This document shows positions 12,838 to 25,402 of a stretch of 64,000 nucleotides of DNA, in pieces (the stretch's first letter is position 1; each line of letters opens with the position of its first letter). The notes beneath the pieces were generated by a model, which made no database searches, had not been told where the DNA came from, and was given only the letters and a program-made list of their open reading frames with translations. This stretch comes from Apostichopus japonicus (taxonomy: Eukaryota; Echinodermata; Holothuroidea; Aspidochirotida; Stichopodidae), in assembly GCF_037975245.1 (NCBI RefSeq), contig NC_092572.1, positions 657,501-721,500 of the forward strand, given 5' to 3'. Made by a program: the position numbers and the translations under genes.

Positions 12838-13206
12838 TTCTTGTCTCTCATGCTGTTGACCATCTCTACCACCTTGTCACAGGTTGCACCGAAACAGAAG
12901 CTGAAGCAGCCTGTAGTCAACTCCGTAAAAGCTTACCAAAGTAATGATCCTGATGCACAATTATCTTTTCAATATGATATGTGGTGTAAACATGCATTTT
13001 TTTAGCTTGAATGTGGTTACTTATTAACTTCTCTATTCAGTCAATAATTTTAAACTTTTATGTATAGGTATAGGTTGGTGCCAAGGGTTAGAGCATTTCA
13101 CCAGGATAGGAAGGGAGGCTATCCAAGCTGAATATGATGAGGTTGTAGATGATCAGGTGTTTGAGTATAACAACCAGTGGTTAAGACAAGAACTTGATAA
13201 TTTATG
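12838..13206 (+). other. Possible exon pair, unrecognised
   Basis: At 12838-12932 one plus frame reads VLVSHAVDHLYHLVTGC and continues to LRKSLPK before a GTAATG donor-like site. After an acceptor-like TATAG, a second open stretch begins at about 13068. In the phase-matched frame it reads YRLVPRVRAFHQDRKGGYPS and stops; in another frame it reads IGWCQGLEHF to a stop at 13207. I recognise no family and the two readings compete, so coding status is doubtful. Confidence 0.25.
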
Positions 13207-14309
13207 ATAAAAAGGTTTCTTTCTTTCATGCATATCGTTATTGTTTGTCCCCCACCCCCACTGATAGACAATTCCAGAAAAAAAATCCCGCTTAAAGTTT
13301 AAGTATGTTTATATGTGCAAGATAGATTAAAAACAGCAAGCAACAAGAAAAACAAAGCATAAATGCCGTCAGATAGCACTTTTTGGAACCGGCAATAAGT
13401 GTCCTTATATTAAGCAATATTTAATTCACACATTCCCTCTGTTCAAACCACACTAGATTGGTTTCAATTCAATTCATAACCCCCCCCCCTCTCATACACA
13501 CACTTCCTCCCCCTCCATGTATATCAAAGGGTCTGTTTTTCTCCCCCTGACAAGGAGGAAAATGTGCACACAATTAGTATACTGAATAGAATTAGTATTT
13601 CTATTATCTTATAATGCATTTAGTAATGGCATTGTAAGGTTGAATCAAGAGCAATGTTCCCAGAGAACTCCAGTCAGAATGATGGTATAAGTAAATCCTG
13701 GGATTGTTTTTGTTGATTGTGAAGTTCAAAGGACTCTAAGGTGACAAAATTCTAACAAAAGTCTCACATAACAAGCATATATTTTACCACACGTAGAAAG
13801 TAAGTTGTTCTATTGGTAGTTGTAATCTATAAACTCATGTGTCACATCCAGGACAGTAAATGGCAGTTAGTTCGTCTTTCTTCAGGTAAATGGAATTTTT
13901 ACATTCACCATCTAATTTTTTAAATTCTGTTCTGCTATGCTTTGCTTTGCTTTGGTCACACGAGTAGGTACTAATTAACAGAAAACTGGCTAAAACAAGC
14001 AGAACAATTATCTTTCCAAGATGAGGGAAGCCAGCTCACTTGATATAGCATACATTCATTGTTAGTTCTAAGCATAAACTTAGAGTCGTGACGGTATGGG
14101 TTAGAAAAAAATGATTTGTCATATTGCGTCATCTCAATATCAATGCTTAATTTTTTTGCTGATTTAATAAACCTATGCGTTAATACTTGTGTGTGCGGTA
14201 TGACACCTGGCTTCAAACACGCTATCTCTAGAAGGGAAGCTTGGAAAATGTAAGATTTAGTATGTATGTGAATCATATTGATTATATCCTGTATTTTTTG
14301 GGTGGATGT

Positions 14310-14570
14310 CAAAGGGTAAACAGGGTTCAAGTTGTGAAAACCTTGTAAAAATTATAAGTTCAAGAAAGGAAGCTGAACAGATATCATATTTAGTCTGTAA
14401 GTATACCACATGGCTAAAAGAGGCCTTTGTTATTGTGGAGATTAACAGTGGTCAAATTTTGTAAACCTTTAAAACTTGATATCTCAAGATGAGGAAGCTG
14501 GAAGAAATCTCATATTTACTGTAGTATGTATCACATTGAGTGAGTACAAGCAGGCTATCAGTGGTCATTT
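14310..14570 (+). repeat. Dispersed repeat family A, copy 2
   Basis: Two units with CCTTGTAAAAAT, GATATCTCAAGATGAGGAAG, ATCTCATATTTACTG and CACATTGAGTGAGTAC, matching 10545-10870. Confidence 0.65.
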
Positions 14571-14802
14571 GTGTCAGCATCTGTCATTGTGAATATACTG
14601 TTTGTCACTTCTTGCTGTATTACTAAGATCAAGTGTGTCAGTATGTCCCATTCATATGAAATGATACTCATGTTGGATCATAGAAACCACAGTCTGGTTT
14701 ATGCATACATGCTACTTGACAGCTGTCCTCATATGCCATTCAAGTATATCAAGACAAGTAACAACTGGGATATAGTTTCTTTATCTGTGATGCATTATGT
14801 AG

Positions 14803-15352
14803 TTGTTGCAACTGAATAAGCGTTTTCGTAGAAAAGGTCTTGTATCATGTAAGTTAACTAAAATCTCAATTAAAGATGCAGAAGTAGAACGCACTCATCA
14901 TACAGTATATCTAGGTGTTTGTATTGATGACAAACTAAGTTTCACTGGTCATATAAGCAGAATACTTAAACGGTGTACTTCATAGTCTCAACTCTATCGT
15001 ATATAGTTCCATATTTTCATGTTGATGTAAGCAAAAGAGTTTTTACTGCCAATATCTTACCACACCTAATATATGCTGTTTCTGCTTGGTATCACTTTTT
15101 ACTAATTAAAGATAATAAGAGAATTTTTTTTTTTAAGTATTGTTCTAGAATTTTTAATATAGATTTTAACTTTCTTATGAGTACTGTAAACAATGCTGCT
15201 AAAAATGATTCATTAGAAGTGTAAATTGCATACAGAGAAATGACAGACATTCTTTGCATACCGAACTTAACTCTCTACTTCGAGAAACTACTAGGTATAA
15301 TCTGAGAAACAAAGCAATAACACCAAAATTCAGAATTAATGTGTATAGATAG
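14803..15352 (+). mobile_element. LINE fragment, reverse-transcriptase C-terminus
   Basis: One frame carries HTVYLGVCIDDKLSFTGHIS, the KYLGV-type motif after the RT palm. It stops, and a second frame overlapping it continues PYFHVDVSKRVFTANILPHL and IYAVSAWY. A third stretch ends in TRYNLRNKAITPKFRINVYR and a stop at about 15352, a typical C-terminus of Jockey/CR1-type LINEs. At least one frameshift and two internal stops separate the pieces, so the copy is dead. Only the 3' end remains. Confidence 0.75.
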
Positions 15353-15437
15353 TTTTATAGTTTTATTTATCTTGCTGCTATTTTATTTACAAAATGGTAA
15401 TCTGGATAATTTATTGTAGACAGCTGCACTTGTACGT

Positions 15438-15522
15438 TTTGTATATATATATGTGTGTGTGTGTATGCGTGTATGTATGTGTGTATATATGTATATGTAT
15501 GTATGTGTATGTATGTGTATTT
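15438..15522. repeat. TG/TA-rich microsatellite
   Basis: Mixed TATA, TGTG and TATG repeats, low complexity. Confidence 0.85.
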
Positions 15523-17184
15523 TTATTTTCAGTGTTGACTGGCCTTGGATGCTCCCCAGTAAAGGATTCAGGTGATTATACTGTTGACTGTGTCAAGACC
15601 AAACTTTTAGTGCAAAGAATATTTATTTAATGTCAAAGGAAAAGGTGGGCCAAATATGTAGACAAAAGCAAGAGAAATGTTAACTGATACCAAGTTGTGT
15701 GAATTGTGTACAAATATGATTTTACTAGCTTCAGCTTGCATTTCCCAATTAGCCCTAATTGATTTTTTTTCTTTTCCAACATTTGAACAATAGTCATTGA
15801 GATACTTTGACTAACACTAAACAATCTGAGTGTAGTAGAACTGGTTCTCACACAGCCTCCTTTCCCAGTATTTATGTTAAGCCTGATACTTAGTGTGACC
15901 AGCAGCATGTCATTTGAAGGTAGTCTGTATAGGCCACAAAGTTGTATTGTTACATCAAGAAGTACATTCCTTGAGGTCTTTATAATCTCCAAATTTTCTC
16001 AGACATTTTAAAAGAACATGCAAAAGGACAGAATGTCCCAGTGAGGTAAATTTCCTACAGGTGGTACAAAAACAGTTTAATAATTTTGACCATAGGTGAC
16101 CATATTTTAGTATCTGGCATATTTGAAGCCAATACATAACTTTCAGCTGATTTTTGTTGAAAATAATTGATATAGCTTAGAGGCCTTTATGCCCATTAAC
16201 AATGCATAGTAGCAACAAACGTTTCTGGTGTTTATCAATACCAGTTGTGCATGGTGAGATATTCGTTTGGAAATACCTTCTAATGAATAATGCACTGCCT
16301 GACTGTGCAGGCAATATATCATGATTCGATGGTTGACATGTCATGAACACACGAAAACACCCTATACAAACCCTCTGCTCCTATACCATATGATTTTATA
16401 TTGCTTCCCAAGTACCATTTCCAACCAGCTAGGCATTGCCCAATCTTAAAATATATCACATGAAAAGGAATTTCCAAGTATTTTCACCATAGTTAACATT
16501 CACAGCCTGTCGATAATTGGATTAACAATAGTCTACCTTTAATTGATTGCCTAACCAAATACTGCTAGGCTACAACTGTGGACGCCAAAGCATGGTTTAC
16601 TTTGATTTATGTAACCTTTTTTTCCCATGTGAATGTCATTTTGTCTTGAGATCCCCAAGATTTCAAAAGTTACTAGATGTGAGGCTATCTGTTATTGTCA
16701 ATGGTTGTCAAGCATTAGTATTAAAAGTAGAAGGGAAATTGGATGATTTTTATAAAACAAAGTATTTGAAACAGCTTGTACTAAAAATAAAGAAACAGAT
16801 ACATTTGTTCTATGTCACAATAGACGTAGGATGTTGCACGAATCTTGCAGCACTTTTGTCATTTTTTAGAAATGTATTTATCTTATGCAGCAGAGAACAT
16901 GAAGGAGAATTAAATTTGCAATAAATTTTAAATTAAATTGATATTTCCATTCATTTGTGTCTGTCCAAATAGTATCATGCAAGAAATCATTAATGACCAT
17001 ATATTTCAGCCGTTCATCATGTAGAGAAATTGGTCTTAAGTTCCCCTATAAATCCTGCCATTAAGAAATGCAATTAAGATGAAAGGCATACTCCAAAGAA
17101 GCCTTGCTGTCCTGATGCTTTTGCACTACGTTTCCATACAGAAGAGCTTGTAGGACACATTTATCCGTGCTATTCTCTCATCCT
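15523..17184. other. No supported gene
   Basis: An open plus frame of 125 codons at 16547-16924 has no family resemblance, starts at a non-ATG codon and has no convincing splice context. I treat it as chance. Confidence 0.5.
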
Positions 17185-17360
17185 GTCCGCGCGGACAGAA
17201 AAGCACCACACACGGACGTTTTTTCCTAGTTAATAGTGTCCGTCCGGACAGATAATACTGTCCGCCGGACACAATTCCCCCCGAGAAAGTTGTCCTACGG
17301 ACACAATTCCCGTGGAATAGTGTCCGTGAGACGCCCGGACACTATTCCCTGTCACACTGG
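17185..17360 (-). repeat. Candidate right terminal inverted repeat, GTGTCC-rich
   Basis: Its reverse complement begins CCAGTGTGACAGGGAATAGT then GTCCGGGCGTC, matching 988-1030. Inside are repeated GGACACTATT and GTGTCCG words, some palindromic (TGTCCGCGCGGACA). It is the partner of 988-1115. Confidence 0.5.
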
Positions 17361-17375
17361 CACTCATGGCACTCT

Positions 17376-17470
17376 GTACATATACACCCAGTACAGTGTA
17401 TGTACTGTACACACTGTATATACATATGTATGTACGGGTTGAAATTCATTTTATAAGTCTTCTACTTAAA
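17376..17470 (+). repeat. Partial copy of the 825-965 MITE-like element
   Basis: Shares TGTACATATACACCCAGTAC and GGTTGAAATTCATTTTATA with 838-925 in the same orientation. The right terminal repeat is missing. Confidence 0.7.
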
Positions 17471-18335
17471 TGAATTCAACCAGGAGCAGACAAGTATATT
17501 GCAAATAGTATTTTTAATATGAAATTAAAAACTGCACAGTATTGAATTGAATGACCTTGAAGTACAATACAGGCTCAAAACACATGGAACATCAAAACAG
17601 GCAAAAACGTTTTTTGTAAAAATCCCAAACTTGAGGATTTTTCATTTCGAAATAAGGCAAACTACCCTCCTGAAATATTTTGTACAAACTGGGTTGCACT
17701 ATATCTCTTCCAGAAAAAAATTAGCAGATTTTTTTTTTTCAACATGACGCGGTTTGAGTTACTGGCCGTCAAAGACGACCTCTTTTGTACATCGGAGCAA
17801 CAACTTCATCCATCAATATTAAGAACAGCTAGAACCCTGAAATTTGTTTAGGTGTAAGAACTTTATTCTTTTAATTAAAGTATACAACCCTGACAGCTCG
17901 AACATTGTTACTTTGGTAAAATATTGACATCAAAACCCCTACCTCATGCTGAGTCGCAGCATGAAATAGCAACTTTAGAGTGGCACAACTTGCAAATATA
18001 TTTTAGGAAAGCATTGTAATCATTATTTTGTATTGCTTGTACTGGACATAATAACCTCTGAAAAAATTAAGTACCCTGAAGCAATGGTTTAGGAGCAATT
18101 CATTACTTAAAATAGCACATTTTTTAGTGAAAAGAACAAAAATGGAATATTTTGACAGTTGACTTAACTCCACAAGACAATATTTTTGTAGCCTCTATAG
18201 GAATCTGTAATAGAAAGGTAGTAGAATGTTTAATTGCTGAGAAATGAGACTTCAAAAGCCAAGAAAATGCCAAAATGTCATGGTGGCGACAAATTGCGGA
18301 ATTTCAAAGTGTGATAAATCAGCCAATTGTAAAGC

Positions 18336-18405
18336 AATACAACTGAAATTTTAGAATATGCTTATTTCATAGTGGTCCAATCATATAAAAAATTTGGGAA
18401 TTTTT
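18336..18405 (-). repeat. Inverted-repeat partner, right
   Basis: Reverse-complement match of 745-816, centred on GAATATGCTTATTTCATAGT followed by GGTCCAATCAT. Confidence 0.8.
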
Positions 18406-18464
18406 GGAGAGGGTGCAGCAAAAGCCATCCGTGGTTTGACACGGAATGACCCATTTGGTCCTTT

Positions 18465-19065
18465 TCACATGTCCGATGGTAGTAATGTTCTTTCCATATG
18501 TAAGATGGGAGTAATGTCCTTTCCACATGTCCTATGGTAGTCACGTCCTTTTCACCAGTCCGATGGTAGTAATGTCATTTCCATATGTCCGATGGTAGCA
18601 AATGTCCTTTTCCACATAGTAGTGTCCTTTCCGTCTTTCCGATGGTAGTAATTTCCTTTCCACATGTCCGATGGCAGTAATGTCCTGTCCTTATGTCCGA
18701 TGGTAGTAACGTCATTTCAAACTGTCCGATGGTAGTAATGTCCTTTCCACATTTCCGATGGTACTTATGTCCTTTCCACATGTCCTATGGTAGTCACGTA
18801 CTTTTCACCAGTCCGATGGTAGTAATGTCATTTCCAGATGTCCGATGGTAGCAAATGTCCTTTTCCACATAGTAATGTCCTTTCCATCTTTCCGATGGTA
18901 GTAATTTCCTTTCCACATGTCCGATGGCAGTAATGTCCTGTCCTTATGTCCGATGGTAGTAACGTCTTTTCGAACTGTCCGATGGTAGTAATGTCCTTTT
19001 CACATTTCCGATGGTAGTAATGTCCTTTCCACTTGTCCGATGGTAGTAATATCCTTTTCGACTGT
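18465..19065. repeat. 29-bp minisatellite, right copy
   Basis: Same unit and orientation as 230-690. It also has a higher-order duplication: a block of about 270 bp ending near 18790 is repeated to about 19060, including the distinctive TAGCAAATGTCCTTTTCCAC. Confidence 0.9.
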
Positions 19066-19323
19066 CGTTTTTATTTATTTATTTTTTTAATTTAATGTCA
19101 TGCTAATATTTCAATTAGAATTATGTAACTGTTTTATTTCTAGCATATTTATAATGTATGCACCTTAATGTCACTGACAAACCAAAAAGGCGAAAATGCA
19201 ACACTTTTATACAAACGCAAAAATTCTATCTCCATTTTTTAGCTCTATAACATTAGAATAACTGAACCAAATGCTGAAGCATGCTTTACATTAACCTAAA
19301 CTATACTTATTATCATGTAAAAT

Positions 19324-19508
19324 TTACATCTTCTGCAAAACGATTGTCTTGGCTGGCTCATCATTGATATGATATGATGCTCTCTCTTCTACACATCTGC
19401 ACAACTTAGCTTCAACACATTGTGACGACAGGATCTGAAATTGACGAGGGCTAAGAGCTTGGATTTCACTCATGGATGTCTCGGCAACATTAAAAATGAT
19501 GTATCCAC
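19324..19508 (-). CDS. METTL27: METTL27-like exon 5 (terminal)
   Basis: The acceptor TTTAG precedes GTGGATAC. The frame reads GGYIIFNVAETSMSE to LQKM and a TAA at 19324-19326. With the phase-1 G from exon 4 the junction reads KKGGYI, the usual KPGG turn before strand 6 of this fold. Confidence 0.8.
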
Positions 19509-19839
19509 CTAAAGAAAGAATGGAACAATACTGTACAGTAAACAACAAATAAAGTATAAGCGGGTCCATACAATCAAATATTTTCTTTCAAACTATTCAG
19601 AAGAATTAAACATTGATGCACTGTTCCACTTCAAAATTGATATGTTGCTCCAGTCAATGTTATTGTTAATAGTATTTTGATCGTTAGATTGTGCAATAAC
19701 TTGTGATGTCAACATGTGCAATGCATCAAATTCTTCCGTTTGTTTTCTTTCTTTAAAAAAAATCCATACTTGATACCATTCTTTATTTAGTTGAAGTCAC
19801 CTCCTTTGCCTAAAACCTCCTAATCACGTTGAATATTTC

Positions 19840-20100
19840 TCAAGATTGATAATTATGTAAACTGTGAAGGAAAGACACATGTTTAGGTGTAGTCCATGTA
19901 TGACCTGACAGATAATTGATCAACGGCATCAACCTAGAATAGTGAATAAATTGCAAGTTTTGATATCTCAACGACGAAACAAGCTTACACATATGACGCA
20001 GAAGAAATACTTGTATTTCAATCTTAGAGTTCGCTAATTCTTTAAATACAGGCAACAAGTTAGAGGTTTTAATCTGTCTTCGTATACAATCCAAACACAT
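19840..20100 (-). other. Unrecognised minus ORF in methyltransferase intron 4
   Basis: 86 codons from a true ATG (MCLDCIRRQIKTS) to a stop. No known domain or splice support that I can name. It lies within the intron between exons 4 and 5 and may be chance or an old repeat fragment. Confidence 0.2.
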
Positions 20101-20514
20101 GGTTCTCTTAATCTAAAAGCCTCGGCAGTTTTCGTTTGTATCCAAGTACGTTTGCTGCTTTACATCTAGCATGTTTAAATTTATTGCAAAAGAAAGCATT
20201 TTCATGTTTTGTGTAATTACTTGAATGTATTTAGGCTGATAGTCCGTAAACTATCTTTTTACCACCAGACATTTAGCAGAAATTCGGCTCGCTCTGGCAC
20301 ATAACACCGCAGCTGTTTAGTTCTAGCCTAGTTTGGAAAATCTAACCTGCAAATAGATCAATTATGATTATCATAATTAACAGTTATTTATAAGTCACAG
20401 ATGTTGGAGAAACCCGCAACTCACACGTTTTAACTCAACGTTAGAATCTTATCAATTTAAAAAAGTCATTTCAGATGGGAAAACCGTAGATTGCTCTTGG
20501 ATAAAGAAGCCACC

Positions 20515-20578
20515 ATACCATGACCCGGCCGGGTATCGAACCCGGAACCTCCCGATTGCTAATCCCCATTGCTTCAAT
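20515..20578 (-). repeat. tRNA-like SINE fragment
   Basis: The minus strand carries GGTTCGATACC inside CCGGGTTCGATACCCGG, a Pol III box B with paired T-arm. The 5' half lacks a convincing box A or cloverleaf, so this is a SINE remnant and not a tRNA gene. Confidence 0.55.
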
Positions 20579-21112
20579 AATGTAGTAAAATTATAGTACT
20601 CTGTAATTACCTTCAGCAAGTTATGAAAAATACTCTCAAATTTGTTACAGCTTACAGAACTATCGTGGCGGCAAATGATGAAACTGATCTAAGACGTAAC
20701 ACTTTACTATGTACTTAATTATACAGGAGTGAATAGTGAACCATACATTCTTTTATTACTGTAATCCCTTTTGATGTATTACTTTAGTCACCTCAATTCA
20801 TCCCTAGTTCCTTTGATTTGAGTTTCCCCACATATTTTCGTTCTATTCCAACTGTATAACAGTGCATTTAAGCAAATAACGTGTTGTAAGGTTAAACGAA
20901 GCAATGTTTTGTTATGTGTCTGAATGTCATTTGTTTAACTGTTATTCTACAACGGAAGCCACAAAAGCAAAATGCCATTGTTGAGATACTCTTTGTTAAT
21001 ATGTATAATTACTAACCGTTACTTCTTTCTTTACGCGATGGATTGTACGTGAACAGACACCTTGTGTAGGTAAAGCATAATTAAAGTTGTACAATGCTCT
21101 GTAAACTAATTG

Positions 21113-21160
21113 ACAGGCACACTGCTGTAAATCTACAGAATTTTTTTAACAGTGTATATT
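21113..21160 (-). repeat. Solo terminus resembling EnSpm-type TIR
   Basis: On the minus strand it reads TACACTGTTAAAAAAATTCT and then GTAGATTTACAGCAGTGTG, like the TA-CACTG termini of elements 1 and 3. No partner end was found. Confidence 0.35.
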
Positions 21161-22094
21161 CCAACTACATTGTGAAGAAAAGTTTGTAAATAGTGCATGA
21201 ATTTACAGTCGTTATACGTTCGATACGATTGCAAAAAAGAAAAATAATGAACAGTTGCCACGTAGATTATGTACTGTCGTTGATAACTTCACGGAGAGAT
21301 GAAGGGGAGGGTGGGGGGTGGGGAACTTACTACCGGCTCACCGACAAAACAGGTCTTGAAACAAGCTTTAAACCGGCAACATTTGGCTCACCGGACAAAA
21401 CTAGAATTTTTCGCGACCAAGAGAAAGGAGGTGCATCAGACTCAGTGGGTTGTGAGCTGGTAGACCATCTTCATCATGAAGGTATGGGCTATATACTTCT
21501 ACGATATATGTCCTTTCATGGAAATTGATTTCCAAATCAAGTTATACAAAATATGGCTTGCAAAAGTTGCAACCCATTACTTAAAGATAACGCGAACACA
21601 TTTCTTTCAAACAGATCAGAGGTCAAGGGAAAAACCCTAAAAATTGTCTCTTGAAAGGTCACAACATGAAATATGAAAGGTCACAACATCTTAAAATTGG
21701 CTTACAACCATTTTCTGTTTGTCAACATGTAAAAAGTATGCAATAAACCTCACGATATGTAGACAATGGCAAGACGAATTCAAGTTCTAACTTGGTGGGT
21801 AGGTGCCTGACCATAAATAACACGTTTCTTACGCAATTGGTGACGTCATAGGTCAAAGTTGAGAGATCAAAGACCCCAAACTGTTTGTTAGCCACAACCT
21901 GCTTGTCACTCTGTTGGAAAAAGTCATTTAAACACAATATATCCAGAGAACAATAAGACAAATTTAAAATAGTAAATTTTAAGGTTGTTCAAGATCGAGG
22001 TCAAAGGTCAATGTACTCCAGAAGTCAAATTTGCCCAAATTATGAGGATTGCCCTCTTGTTTATGCTTCGTTAAGTTAAACACTAAACACTTAC

Positions 22095-22144
22095 CCTTCT
22101 TAACGTAATCCATGAGCATTGGTATAGAGTTATACTGCACTGTA
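22095..22144 (-). CDS. METTL27: METTL27-like exon 4, downstream part
   Basis: Reads QYNSIPMLMDYVKKG up to a GTAAGT donor. The upstream part of the same exon is at 37470-37517. The TA at 22143-22144 is the target-site duplication of element 1. Confidence 0.85.
22143..22144. repeat. TA target-site duplication, left
   Basis: Matches TA at 37470-37471. With one TA kept and the element removed, exon 4 totals 96 bp, the length that keeps phase with exon 5. Confidence 0.85.
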
Positions 22145-22175
22145 CACTGTAAAAACTAAAAGGGTTTATTTACCC
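22145..22175 (+). repeat. Element 1 left terminal inverted repeat
   Basis: CACTGTAAAAACTAAAAGGG, then TTTATTTACCC. The first 20 bases match the right end with three mismatches. Confidence 0.85.
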
Positions 22176-22240
22176 CAAAATAGGGTAAATGTAAATCCCG
22201 CATGTGGACACAAAGTATGGGTATTTATAACCACATTTAG

Positions 22241-22945
22241 ATGTGCATTTACCCTTTATTGTGTCGCTATGCAGGATTTACATTTACCCACTATTTGGTT
22301 TCTTTTACACAATTTAGGTGTGAATTTACCCATTATTGTGTTGCTATGCAGGATTTACATTTACCCACTATTTGGTTACTTTTACACAATTTATTTGTAA
22401 GTTTACCCTTTATTGTGTTGCTATGCAGGATTTACATTTACCCACTATTTGATTACTTTAACACAATTTAGGTGTGAATTTACCCATATTTGTGTTGCTA
22501 TGCAGGATTTACATTTACCCACTATTTGGTTACTTTAACACAATTTAGGTGTGAATTTACCCATATTTGTGTTGCTATGCAGGATTTACATTTACCCACT
22601 ATTTGGTTACTTTAACACAATTTAGGTGTCGATTTACCCATATTTGTGTTGCTATGCAGGATTTACATTTACCCACTATTTGGTTACTTTAACACAACTT
22701 AGGTGTGAATTTGCCCATATTTGTGTTGCTATGCAGGATTTACATTTACCCAATATTTGGTTACTTTGACACAATTTAGGTGTGAATTTACCCATATTTG
22801 TGTTGCTATGCAGGATTTACATTTACCCACTATTTGGTTACTTTAACACAACTTAGGTGTCAATTTACCATTATTTGAGTTGCTAAGCAAGACTCACATT
22901 TACCCACTATTTGGTTACTTTTAAACAATATAGGTGTAAATTTAT
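22241..22945. repeat. Element 1 subterminal 77-bp tandem array
   Basis: About nine units of 77 bp, each with GTTGCTATGCAGGATTTACA, TTTACCCACTATTTGGTTAC and AATTTACCCATATTTGT. The TTTACCC core also occurs in the terminal repeat, so these are plausible binding sites for an element-encoded protein, as TNPA binds subterminal motifs in En/Spm (inference). Confidence 0.9.
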
Positions 22946-23699
22946 GACTTAGTTGTGTTGATGTGTGGGATTATTCCATTAGATCTTTTGGTACTATTAT
23001 GCTTAAGATGTACAACTACCTCTTTGATGCTGCTGCACATAATTTACAATTATATTAAAGGTATTCTGTATTGGCCCAAAATTATAGCATGCTATAATCG
23101 CTAGATGTTTTCAAAGAATACTTTCCTGGAGGTCACTACCCTCCAATGGTTCACAGACATTCTACATTGAGCACACAAGATGACTGAATGTCTCAGTGAG
23201 AAAAATTTCCTCAAGAGTGGTAATAAAAACAGTTCAGAATTTTAAGCAAAGATGACCATATTTGGCCAACACAGCATACCTTCATTGGGCTACATAACAC
23301 AATGCAATTTAATTGTGCAGATTCTTGAATTAATATAATGGGTAAGAATGTTAAATTAGGAGAAAACTAGAAACTTCAAACATGAATACTACACTGCATA
23401 AACGTGATATGAATAATCAATGCAATAGCATGTTTATATCAATCTAGGAATATTCATGCATAATGTACAATATGGTGAAGCAACACTTAAAGTTGGTAAC
23501 ATATGTGTATACTAGTAAAACCTTGACTAAAAAATGTTACATTTACTAATGTATGATCACATTTTCTCAACAATTAGAAACTGCCACAACCCATTACTAG
23601 GCATGTCAGGTATTAAACCATGTAACAATTTTCATTTACATCGATGAATACATTTGTAAAATTAAGGTGTGCCAATCTTTTAACATTAACATAAATCTC

Positions 23700-25060
23700 T
23701 ATTGACCACAAATATTACTTTCAGGTTGTCTGTTATGATTATGCTGTATCACTGTCACCTTAAAAATCTGGTATCACTCAAAAAGTGCATTACTTTGGCA
23801 TAACATTGGTAAAAAAGACCATAACTCCCACTTTTATAAAATGGCTCAGCAAAAAATTGAGAAACTTGGAGAATATTGGGATAAACAATAATAACTTACT
23901 AATAAAAACAATTTGTATGTAAACAACTAACTTTGCAAATCAATGCAGGTACATCAACATGCTTTTGTTTATGATCAAACCCATCAGTTCTCACTGACCA
24001 TGAATGTTGCATCAACACAATAAAGGTTTACATGATAAGACCTGTATGTTACTAAGTTGTAAATTAATAACTCTAAAACATACCTTAACTCTAATGTATG
24101 ATTAATTATACAGTTCTTAGTGCTTTAACATTTCATGTTGATTTATCTTGAATACAACAGTACACTCAAAAAGTTGCATTAGAGTGGTGCATGTTTATGT
24201 GCACCACCCCCACCCCACCAACCAAATTTTGTTGTGACAGAACAAGCCACAATATATGGAACTTTCTTGTCACTGATCTAATTGTTCCAGCAATTGTCTC
24301 CATGATTTTATTTATATGTGCATCAAGCATTACAAAGATTATCGATAACAACTTCCTGGTCTTGGTATAAATTGACAAAAACAAAATCAAATCGAGCAAA
24401 GATACGGTGATGCTTAAGTTTAGGCCTATGATTGTGAATGATCACCATTAACCATCTGTGTTGAGTGTAACCGAGGCTAACTGAGGAAGACTAGCATACA
24501 ATTAGTCTACACTAAGCTTGCTTCAACTAGGCTGAACGTTAAACCTTAATCACTATACCCCTCTATGTTTATTTAGACCCCACAATTTATCACAAAATAT
24601 TACTGTACACAATTTGCTATTCTTAATGCTCATCAATCTTGGTTTGAATGTATAAAAAATTTACTGGCTTAGATAATTTGCTTAATATCAACTAATTGCT
24701 GTTTGGCCTTCTTATTACACCCAGTTCTAATTGTATTAACAGCTTATTATTGACTTTACTATATGACACCTTTTATAAAGTTGCATTAGTGTTCCAACTA
24801 AATTTTCGCCCCCAACTTTGCTCTTCGTCATAACAAGGCATGTCACAGCACTTCAAACTTGTAGTTGCCCCTGATCTCACTGTTTCACCAATATTGTAAT
24901 GTTTAGTATTATATATCATTTAAGTGTATTAAGAATTACCCAAATTATCATTTTACACATTATTTGTCTTGTAAAATTGTGCTAACAAACTAAATCCCTG
25001 AAAACAACACTATGCAAATCCAGCAAACAATCTGAAAAACATAACTAACAATAATTCTGG
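23700..25060. repeat. Degenerate ~600-bp repeats in element 1
   Basis: Three loosely similar units share CACTCAAAAAGTTGCATTAG-like words (about 23774, 24164 and 24773) followed by a TGATCT-rich block and TTAAGAATTACC-like endings. Non-coding. Confidence 0.4.
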
Positions 25061-25117
25061 GTCAACAAATAACAGAAAAACAATAGAACTTGAAGAAAAG
25101 TCACAAAATGAAATAAA

Positions 25118-25402
25118 TCATGCTTGAAGTTTTGCAATTAATGAAATGATCTTTTGAGGCAATTTCCCCTTGTCTTTGCATTGCAGCAGAACATTTTGCA
25201 GAAATGTCAGTGTTCCTTTTACTTTGCCGTTATACTGTATGTTGAAAACATAATATGTTGCCAGCAGGATTAGAACTGCCTCAGGGAAAGATGCTGCAGT
25301 ACTGCATTTTTCGTTTTCTGCAATGATTGTTATGTTTGATGGGTCCAGCGGATCCCCAGTGTATGTTATGACCGGTGTGCTGATTTCAACATCCGAGCTA
25401 AC
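25118..25402 (-). CDS. SAMD3-like exon 9 (terminal)
   Basis: Phase-0 start at VSSDVEIST, a hydrophobic helix AVLILLATYYVFNI and an end at LIAKLQA. The same exon type, also phase 0, is at 51486-51815 in element 3. Confidence 0.9.
   Translation of the reverse strand, partial: VSSDVEISTPVITYTGDPLDPSNITIIAENEKCSTAASFPEAVLILLATYYVFNIQYNGKVKGTLTFLQNVLLQCKDKGKLPQKIISLIAKLQA

Noticed and set aside
16547-16924. Plus ORF of 125 codons
   Set aside because: Non-ATG start, AT-driven composition, no recognisable domain or splicing.
988-17360. Large self-replicating virus-like element of the Polinton type
   Set aside because: The size and inverted repeats invited the idea, but no polymerase, ATPase or capsid-like sequence was seen and the integrase is of gypsy/Ginger type.
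20515-20578. Functional tRNA gene
   Set aside because: Box B is clear, but there is no proper box A, anticodon stem or acceptor stem.
24150-24420. Nested EnSpm-type element starting TACACTCAAAAAG at 24162
   Set aside because: No right partner found, and the block matches the degenerate internal repeats of element 1.
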